A stretch of 5,693 nucleotides of DNA from an uncultured Alphaproteobacteria bacterium (GTDB lineage: Bacteria; Pseudomonadota; Alphaproteobacteria; Rs-D84): the NCBI GenBank assembly GCA_937900435.1, contig CALCEG010000080.1, positions 1-5,693 on the forward strand, given 5' to 3'. Position numbers and translations under genes: made by a program. Each line of letters opens with the position of its first letter. Position 1 is the first letter of the stretch. Of this stretch, positions 1 through 4,213 are shown piece after piece. The notes below the pieces were generated by a model. That model had not been told where the DNA came from and did no database searches. It saw nothing but the letters and a program-made list of their open reading frames with translations.

Positions 1-805
1 CGGTTCCCGGTGCGGTATTTACAGCGTCGCCCAGTGGGTTGGCTTTGATTAAAACATTACCTTGTTGTTTGTTGTACGGGGCAATCGCCTGATTGTATTC
101 GGATGTTGTTTTCCCAGTTGAATCGACCGCAGCGAAAGATTTGCCGTATGTATTTCTGTCGATTAGTAAGCATGTGTTTTCTGCCTGGCTGGGGGTAAGA
201 CCAGTCTTGCGTAAAACGAAGTTGTAGTATTCTGGTTGTACTTTGCGATAGTTAAAGTCAATCCAAACATCGGTTGGGGTACGATAAACATATTTGCAGT
301 TTTGCCGAACGTTGGCAATACATTGGTCAACCTGTGTGCTGCATAGTCCCATACCGTTCATAATCGCATAACGTTGGTCTACGTTGAACATATCGTTCAG
401 ACCGTTTGGTAATGCGCCATTATTTATGCAACGCAGCAAATCATTCATACATATATTTACGTCATAGCTGGAATTCTGTACACCGCCATCGGCGCATGGT
501 GATGGGGCAGGATTATCAGGGGTGTCTGGATTATCTGGGTTATCTGGATTATCTGGGTTGTCTGGGTGACCAGGATTATTTGGTACAGTAGGAACGCCAC
601 CATTAGAGGGGATTTCTGTTGAGATATTTCCAACAGATATTAATGGTAATGTCGGCATACTGGGCATACGGGCAGTTGTAGCGCCACTTGCAGCGCGTGC
701 ATTGGTTGCACCAGTGCGACTGGTAACCGCGTTTGCGCCACTTGCGATTAAGCACAATCCCACAGATAATGCCGATATTTCAAACAATTTAGATGTTTTT
801 GACAT
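1..805 (-). CDS. Secreted cysteine-containing protein with signal peptide and Pro-Asp-Asn repeat linker (C-terminus cut by window edge)
   Basis: An open frame reads from ATG at 805-803 to the left edge with no stop, giving 268 residues. A ribosome-binding site GAGAGGGG (complement of 810-817) lies 4 bases before the ATG. Residues 1-26 look like a Sec signal peptide: basic start (K3, K6), hydrophobic core about 10-22, and Ala-Asn-Ala before a likely cut at 26/27. There is no lipobox, so it is probably not a lipoprotein. The mature part starts with a Ser/Thr/Ala/Arg-rich stretch (27-47) and a Pro-rich stretch, then six Pro-Asp-Asn-type triplets (81-98). A globular part follows with cysteines at 104, 119, 126, 155, 162, 170 and 212; two pairs share a C-x6-C spacing (119/126, 155/162), suggesting disulfides in the periplasm or outside the cell. 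I do not recognise the family and assign no function. It is transcribed divergently from the gene at 939. Confidence 0.85.
   Translation of the reverse strand, partial: MSKTSKLFEISALSVGLCLIASGANAVTSRTGATNARAASGATTARMPSMPTLPLISVGNISTEIPSNGGVPTVPNNPGHPDNPDNPDNPDNPDTPDNPAPSPCADGGVQNSSYDVNICMNDLLRCINNGALPNGLNDMFNVDQRYAIMNGMGLCSTQVDQCIANVRQNCKYVYRTPTDVWIDFNYRKVQPEYYNFVLRKTGLTPSQAENTCLLIDRNTYGKSFAAVDSTGKTTSEYNQAIAPYNKQQGNVLIKANPLGDAVNTAPGT
512..565 (-). repeat. Six tandem 9-bp units encoding a Pro-Asp-Asn linker
   Basis: On the plus strand the units read attatcagg, ggtgtctgg, attatctgg, gttatctgg, attatctgg, gttgtctgg. On the coding strand each gives Pro-Asp-Asn, with one Pro-Asp-Thr. The rightmost four units form an 18-bp higher-order period (530-547 and 548-565) with a single mismatch, consistent with recent duplication. 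The repeat separates the N-terminal low-complexity part of the secreted protein from its cysteine-containing domain, so it probably acts as a stiff extracytoplasmic spacer. Such repeats often change length by slippage. Confidence 0.85.
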
Positions 806-839
806 GGTTCCCCTCTCGTTTTTCTTTTTAATCTTCTAT

Positions 840-848
840 ATTATGCCA
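840..848 (-). promoter_or_regulatory. Candidate extended -10 promoter for the secreted protein gene
   Basis: Read on the minus strand the site is TGG CATAAT: a TGn extension directly before a -10 box matching TATAAT at 5 of 6 bases. No convincing -35 box lies upstream, where there is a T-run instead; extended -10 promoters tolerate this. Transcription would start near 833, leaving a leader of roughly 28 bases that includes the ribosome-binding site at 810-817. Called by eye only. Confidence 0.35.
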
Positions 849-903
849 TAAATTTAAATAGAAAAAAAGACTTTTTTACAGGATTTATAAATACATTTAT
901 CGA

Positions 904-931
904 TTGACAAAACAAAAAAATTGTCTATTAT
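904..931 (+). promoter_or_regulatory. Sigma-70-type promoter placed directly before the ATG at 939
   Basis: A perfect -35 box TTGACA (904-909) is followed by 16 bases and TATTAT (926-931), a 5-of-6 match to the -10 consensus. The expected transcription start is 6-8 bases beyond the -10 box, at about 937-939, which is the ATG of the downstream gene. There is no Shine-Dalgarno sequence between the -10 box and the ATG. The arrangement implies a leaderless transcript and argues against the in-frame TTG at 921, which lies inside the promoter spacer. Confidence 0.7.
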
Positions 932-938
932 TGTTGTG

Positions 939-1934
939 ATGAAAAAGATTTATGATTTTTTTGTGGGACACAAATACGCCTTTTTTTGGACGGTGGGATA
1001 TTTTTGTGTTGTTTGGGTGATATTGTACTTCTTGTTTAATTTTGATTTTTTCAATGTTGTGCAGTGGAATCGATTGTTGCGTGCGCAACTGCAAGGGTTT
1101 CCTGGTTTCGTTTTTGGTTTGTTAATTCTGGCAGCCTTGCCGTTGTATGTCGCGACAACTACGATTATCATTCGAAAAAAACAGCCACTGATTACAATTC
1201 CTGTGCCAAAAATAAAAATTCCGAATTTAGGCAAGAAAACACAAGAAAAAGAACCTGTGGCGGAAAAAGAAGAAAAACAAGAAGAAACAAAGCCAGAAAA
1301 TGATTTGCCAGCAGATTTGCCATTGGAAATGAAGCCTGTTTTTATGCGCGCAAAACAAAATTTATTATTTATGCAACAGGCTGGGACTAAATTACCAGAA
1401 GTGTCAGCCCCCCAGGATTTAGAGTCGCAGGAACAAGTAATGGATGCTTTGCCTGTGCCAACAGATTTTGATATTGATTTTGATGACGATGATGATATGG
1501 CAGATGTTGATTATGGTGGTATGCCAATGTTTTCTGGGGCGGATGCACCAATGTTTAAAGATATTAGTTTTGATGATGACGATGATGATTTTGTTGATAC
1601 AGATTTAGAAACAGGGGTAGATAATTCAGAGTTAGTGAAGTATTTAACAAATAAAAAACGTGATTTTAGTGTGGAAGAGGGCGTTGTTTTGACGAAAACA
1701 CACGCTATTGCAATACACAGTGATAAAGATTTTTGGGTTGCAGATGCAGAAAACTGGTTTGCCGCAGGCAAGATGTGCGAATCTCCGATTGTCGCAGCGC
1801 AACGTGCAGCAGAAAAATATGGCTTGACCCCTGCGATTTATTTAGAAGCGAATAATATTTTAGACATAGATAAGTTAATCCCACAATGGCAACAAGACGG
1901 TATATTGGTTATGACAGATTTGACAGAGATTTAA
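939..1934 (+). CDS. Unrecognised two-helix membrane protein with poly-aspartate blocks and a C-terminal cytoplasmic domain
   Basis: 331 residues from ATG 939 to TAA 1932-1934. Two hydrophobic helices lie at about 13-35 and 54-78. Basic residues at the N-terminus (K2, K3, H11, K12) and after helix two (R79, K80, K81) predict both ends in the cytoplasm, with a short periplasmic loop at 36-53. Residues 82-130 are Pro/Lys/Glu-rich and probably disordered. Two aspartate blocks follow (about 176-191 and 208-222). Residues 245-331 look folded: by eye two strands, a helix near 282-294, a strand near 297-303, a helix near 310-319 and a last strand. That order is loosely reminiscent of nuclease-fold domains, but I see no convincing catalytic set, so I claim no activity. 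The ATG at 939 is preferred over an in-frame TTG at 921 because the latter lies between the -35 and -10 boxes. The gene is monocistronic, ending at a hairpin terminator. Confidence 0.88.
   Translation: MKKIYDFFVGHKYAFFWTVGYFCVVWVILYFLFNFDFFNVVQWNRLLRAQLQGFPGFVFGLLILAALPLYVATTTIIIRKKQPLITIPVPKIKIPNLGKKTQEKEPVAEKEEKQEETKPENDLPADLPLEMKPVFMRAKQNLLFMQQAGTKLPEVSAPQDLESQEQVMDALPVPTDFDIDFDDDDDMADVDYGGMPMFSGADAPMFKDISFDDDDDDFVDTDLETGVDNSELVKYLTNKKRDFSVEEGVVLTKTHAIAIHSDKDFWVADAENWFAAGKMCESPIVAAQRAAEKYGLTPAIYLEANNILDIDKLIPQWQQDGILVMTDLTEI
1464..1622 (+). repeat. Duplicated acidic segment with GAT/GAC runs
   Basis: Within the membrane protein, residues 176-194 and 208-228 share the plan Asp-Ile-x-Phe followed by five or six Asp and then further scattered Asp. 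Each block flanks a similar Met-Phe or Pro-Met-Phe element (195-198 and 204-206). At DNA level these are GAT/GAC runs near 1481-1497 and 1572-1591. The likeness suggests an internal duplication in a flexible, strongly negative cytoplasmic linker. Possible roles are metal binding or contact with a basic partner; neither is shown by the sequence. Confidence 0.6.
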
Positions 1935-1963
1935 AAAAAATCCCACAAACGTGGGATTTTTTT
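1934..1963. terminator. Bidirectional intrinsic terminator between the membrane protein gene and rplI
   Basis: The stem core TCCCAC/GTGGGA (1941-1946 with 1951-1956) closes a 4-base loop AAAC. It is extended by an A-run (1934-1940) pairing with a T-run (1957-1963). Read on either strand this is a GC hairpin followed by a U-tract. It starts in the TAA of the plus-strand gene and ends 12 bases before the rplI stop, so it can end both convergent transcripts. Confidence 0.9.
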
Positions 1964-1975
1964 GTTTTTTGTGCT

Positions 1976-2584
1976 TTATTCGGCATCGGTTGTTTCTGCG
2001 ACTTCTGCTGTTTCTGCAACAACAGGTTCTGCAGTTTCTGTCGCAGGTTCTGCAGTTGCTTCTTCTTCAACTGTTTCTTCTGCTTTCTTGGAACCGAATG
2101 TTAAAGTTTTACCTGCAACCAAGGCATCGATTTCGTCTTGTGTTTGTGCAACATACACTTTAACAGGAACGATAACGTCTGGGTGCAAAGCAATTTTTGT
2201 ATCAAATGCACCAACTGACTTGATTGGTGCGCCCAACATAACCTGGGCTGATTCGATAGATACGTTTGCAATTTCTTTTAACATACGCGCAATATCGCGT
2301 GTTGATACAGAACCGTATAATTGACCTGTATCGCCAGCCTGACGAATCATATGCAGTTTTGCGTTCTTGACCGCATCTACGTTTGATTCTGCAGTTTTCT
2401 TGGCTGCTTCTTGGCGTGCGGTTAATTCGGCTTTCTTGGCTTCGAACAATGCAACGTTTTCGCGTGTATAGCGCATTGCTTTACCATTTGGCAACAAATA
2501 GTTGCGTGCATAGCCTGTTTTAACTTCGACTGTATCGCCGATATTGCCCAGTTTTGTAATTTTTTCTGTTAAAATAACTTTCAT
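1976..2584 (-). CDS. rplI: Large-subunit ribosomal protein bL9 with long acidic C-terminal tail
   Basis: 202 residues, ATG 2584-2582 to TAA 1978-1976. A Shine-Dalgarno AAGGA (complement of 2591-2595) lies 6 bases upstream. bL9 binds 23S rRNA near the base of the L1 stalk. The N-terminal domain is clear: residues 1-40 carry the family signature around G13, G16, V19, G24, Y25, N28, Y29, L30, G34. A charged connecting helix covers about 41-75, and the C-terminal domain about 76-163. After residue 165 there is a roughly 37-residue tail of Ala, Glu, Thr, Val and Pro, making the protein longer than the E. coli form (about 149 residues). Acid-rich bL9 tails occur in Alphaproteobacteria as I recall. 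Last gene of the rpsF-rpsR-rplI operon, 31 bases after rpsR, and followed by the shared terminator. Confidence 0.97.
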   Translation of the reverse strand: MKVILTEKITKLGNIGDTVEVKTGYARNYLLPNGKAMRYTRENVALFEAKKAELTARQEAAKKTAESNVDAVKNAKLHMIRQAGDTGQLYGSVSTRDIARMLKEIANVSIESAQVMLGAPIKSVGAFDTKIALHPDVIVPVKVYVAQTQDEIDALVAGKTLTFGSKKAEETVEEEATAEPATETAEPVVAETAEVAETTDAE

Positions 2585-2615
2585 AATCTGTCCTTATTGT
2601 TTTATAAGTTAGGGA

Positions 2616-2843
2616 TTAACCCAAATTGTTGCGAACAAATGGCATCAACCCCAGATGACGTGCGCGTTTAATAGCAGTTGCCAAAGCGCGTTGGTCTTTC
2701 TGAGATACACCACTGATACGAGATGGTACAATTTTACCACGTTCAGTGATATAGTGTGATAATGTTTTGATGTCTTTGTAGTCAATAACCTTGCCCTTTA
2801 AAGGGTTCGATTTTTTACGATAAATTGCTGCACGAACTGCCAT
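2616..2843 (-). CDS. rpsR: Small-subunit ribosomal protein bS18
   Basis: 75 residues, a normal length for bS18. The family core is complete: the Ile-Asp-Tyr-Lys segment at 20-23, Leu-Ser-x-Tyr-Ile-Thr-Glu-Arg-Gly-Lys-Ile at 28-38, the Arg/Ser turn at 41-44 and the basic helix Gln-x-x-Leu-Ala-x-Ala-Ile-Lys-Arg-Ala-Arg at 51-62. bS18 pairs with bS6 on the 30S platform and binds 16S rRNA. A strong Shine-Dalgarno GAGGAGG (complement of 2851-2857) sits inside the end of rpsF, 7 bases before the ATG. The ATG overlaps the rpsF stop by one base (TAATG), pointing to translational coupling and equal output of the two partners. Confidence 0.97.
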   Translation of the reverse strand: MAVRAAIYRKKSNPLKGKVIDYKDIKTLSHYITERGKIVPSRISGVSQKDQRALATAIKRARHLGLMPFVRNNLG

Positions 2844-3181
2844 TATTCTGCCTCCTCGGTATTCTTTTTCATCATGATTGATGGTGTTGTTGATAATTCT
2901 TCAACGCGAACGTTCAAGAAACGAATAACGTCTTCGTCAATACGAGAACGTCTTTCCAGTTCTGTGATTTGACTGCCAGGCAATTCAATGTTCAGCATAA
3001 CATAGTGTGCCTTGCGGTTTTTACGAATGGTGTATGCCAAGTTTTTCAAACCCCAGAATTCTGTGGATTTAACATCACCACCCAGTTCACGAATAATTTC
3101 TGTAAATTTTGCCGCTTTTTCTTTAACCTGCGGTTCGGTTAAGTCCTGGCGAAATACCAGAACACTTTCGTAGTAAGCCAT
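2843..3181 (-). CDS. rpsF: Small-subunit ribosomal protein bS6
   Basis: 112 residues, ATG 3181-3179 to TAA 2845-2843. A Shine-Dalgarno AAAGGA (complement of 3188-3193) lies 6 bases before the start. Family marks are the N-terminal Tyr-Glu (4-5), the Gly-Leu-Lys-Asn-Leu-Ala-Tyr-x-Ile segment at 44-52 and the Asp-Glu-x-Val-Ile-Arg-Phe-Leu segment at 82-89. The short acidic end (109-112) is a reduced version of the Glu-rich tail that RimK modifies in E. coli; whether this one is modified is unknown. bS6 binds 16S rRNA as a heterodimer with bS18, encoded immediately downstream. First gene of the operon. Promoter and leader candidates lie at 3208-3312. Confidence 0.97.
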   Translation of the reverse strand: MAYYESVLVFRQDLTEPQVKEKAAKFTEIIRELGGDVKSTEFWGLKNLAYTIRKNRKAHYVMLNIELPGSQITELERRSRIDEDVIRFLNVRVEELSTTPSIMMKKNTEEAE

Positions 3182-3207
3182 TTTATTTCCTTTGGTTTTT
3201 AAAACTG

Positions 3208-3213
3208 ATTATA
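3208..3213 (-). promoter_or_regulatory. Candidate -10 box of the ribosomal operon promoter
   Basis: The minus strand has a perfect TATAAT here, 26 bases before the rpsF ATG, which would start the mRNA near 3201 with a short leader holding the ribosome-binding site. No good -35 box is present at 16-18 bases. Just upstream is the small inverted repeat CGATA-tatttg-TATCG (3215-3230), a possible protein site. A competing promoter, TTGATT (3307-3312) with 16 bases to AATAAT (3285-3290), would give a leader of about 97 bases that includes the hairpin at 3249-3272. Confidence 0.4.
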
Positions 3214-3248
3214 ACGATATATTTGTATCGCCGAATCACTTTTTGTCA

Positions 3249-3272
3249 GCCGATAGCACCATTGCCATCAGC
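3249..3272 (-). promoter_or_regulatory. Hairpin upstream of rpsF, possible leader regulatory element
   Basis: Read as minus-strand RNA, GCUGAUGGC and GCUAUCGGC form a 9-bp stem with a 6-base loop AAUGGU. Two pairs are G-U wobbles, so the fold is complete only in minus-strand RNA; the plus-strand copy has two A-C mismatches. A CCG lies five bases 5' of the stem. Many bacteria carry an S6:S18-binding leader motif, with a bulged CCG next to a hairpin, before rpsF; this could be a variant, but I cannot confirm the bulge. No U-tract follows, so it is not a terminator. If transcription starts only from the TATAAT at 3208-3213, this hairpin is not in the mRNA. Confidence 0.3.
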
Positions 3273-3380
3273 AGGAACGGCATAATTATTACAAAAATTC
3301 TTTTAAAATCAAGTGTTTTGTGATGTATTTATGCGCAAAATTTATAAAGGTAAAAATATTTGCTTTTAAAATAATCCCTA

Positions 3381-3410
3381 TTGACACAGTTTATCAAAAT
3401 TTACTATTCT
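3381..3410 (+). promoter_or_regulatory. Promoter of the proton-channel operon
   Basis: A perfect -35 box TTGACA (3381-3386) is followed, after 18 bases, by TATTCT (3405-3410), a 4-of-6 match to TATAAT; TACTAT at 3402-3407 is an alternative with short spacing. A start near 3417 leaves a leader of about 20 bases containing the Shine-Dalgarno-like AGGGG at 3424-3428, 8 bases before the ATG at 3437. This contrasts with the apparently leaderless gene at 939, although both share the same -35 box. Confidence 0.6.
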
Positions 3411-3436
3411 GTGTAGTGTAAGTAGGGGTTTGAATT

Positions 3437-4192
3437 ATGAAAAGAAGTTTTCATCGCGCTCTTAATTTAATGGCATTATTTACAGCCTTGGTTGTTGCAG
3501 GGGTGATTTATTTTAATGCGGAATTTATGCAAATCGCGACCGCTAATGTACTGTTGAATGGTGTTATTATTGGTACAACTATGTTTGGGGTGGGGCTGTG
3601 TTTCTTTCAAATGTTTGGGTTAGTGCCAGAATATAAATGGTTGCGCGCCTATGTCGCGGGACAAAGAAAATTAAGCTTGCCACCGGTTTTGTTGCGTCCT
3701 GTGGCGCAGATGTTGGCGAATCGGCCAAAACGTATTTCGGCAAGTTCGTTGAATGGTATGTTGGATATGATTTTGATGCGTTTTGATGATGCGCGTGAAT
3801 CGATTCGTTATGTATCTAATATATTGATTTTCCTAGGGTTGTTGGGGACGTTTTGGGGGCTAATTTTAACAGTTGGTGGTTTTGCAGATTTGATAAGCGG
3901 ACTTGATTTTTCAAGCGAAATGGTGATGGAATCAATGCAGGCAGGACTTGGGGCGCCATTGTCTGGTATGGCAACCGCGTTTACGAGTTCTTTGTTAGGG
4001 CTGGGGGGCAGTTTGTTAGTTGGATTCTTGGCAATGCAGGTGCAAGTTGCGCAGAATTCGGTATATCGTGAACTAGAAGACTATTTGTCAAAACATACGC
4101 GTGTCGCACAAGTAATACCACAGTTTAATCTGACAACACAGGAAATTACAAAGGCGCCACAGCTGTCAGAAGATAATTTAGAAGTGTTTTAG
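3437..4192 (+). CDS. MotA/TolQ/ExbB-family proton channel subunit
   Basis: 251 residues, ATG 3437 to TAG 4190-4192, with AGGGG upstream. Family members form a pentameric inner-membrane ring around two helices of a partner protein and turn ion flow into motion. Hydrophobic segments lie at about 9-27, 38-61, 126-149 and 174-203, giving a four-helix MotA-like layout, though the cytoplasmic loop between helices two and three (62-125) is short. The conserved channel regions are Gly-Leu-Leu-Gly-Thr-Phe-Trp-Gly-Leu (134-142) and the segment with P174, T180, T183 and the Gly-rich 188-191. T138 and T180/T183 are candidate ion-path residues by analogy. A polar 50-residue tail (202-251) ends the protein. 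The next gene, 21 bases downstream, encodes the Asp-bearing, peptidoglycan-binding partner. No flagellar, TonB or Tol genes are nearby, so motA, exbB or tolQ would be over-specific. The pair resembles a non-flagellar set I recall in Alphaproteobacteria. Confidence 0.88.
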   Translation: MKRSFHRALNLMALFTALVVAGVIYFNAEFMQIATANVLLNGVIIGTTMFGVGLCFFQMFGLVPEYKWLRAYVAGQRKLSLPPVLLRPVAQMLANRPKRISASSLNGMLDMILMRFDDARESIRYVSNILIFLGLLGTFWGLILTVGGFADLISGLDFSSEMVMESMQAGLGAPLSGMATAFTSSLLGLGGSLLVGFLAMQVQVAQNSVYRELEDYLSKHTRVAQVIPQFNLTTQEITKAPQLSEDNLEVF

Positions 4193-4213
4193 AAATAAAA
4201 AGAGAGAAGAAAA

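Noticed and set aside
512..565. CRISPR-like or intergenic tandem repeat
   Set aside because: The units are 9 bp without spacers and lie in frame within a coding sequence, so this is a protein linker repeat.
406..591. Plus-strand open frame with Tyr-Leu-Gly repeats
   Set aside because: It is the antisense image of the Pro-Asp-Asn repeat of the minus-strand secreted protein, with no ribosome-binding site.
861..877. A-run/T-run inverted repeat AAAAAAG-A-CTTTTTT as a terminator
   Set aside because: The centre is one base, too small for a loop, the stem is nearly all A-T, and both flanking genes read away from it, so nothing needs terminating here.
921..938. Upstream in-frame TTG start for the membrane protein at 939
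   Set aside because: It lies between the -35 and -10 boxes of a strong promoter, has no ribosome-binding site, and would put a non-typical six-residue extension before a normal Met-Lys-Lys start.
1670..1931. Assigning the C-terminal domain of the 939 gene to a nuclease-fold family
   Set aside because: The strand/helix order is only loosely similar and no convincing Asp-(Glu/Asp)-x-Lys catalytic set is visible, so it is left as unknown.
3323..3421. Plus-strand short open frame of about 32 codons before the channel gene
   Set aside because: It runs through the TTGACA/TATTCT promoter, lacks a ribosome-binding site and has AT-rich, non-coding-like composition.
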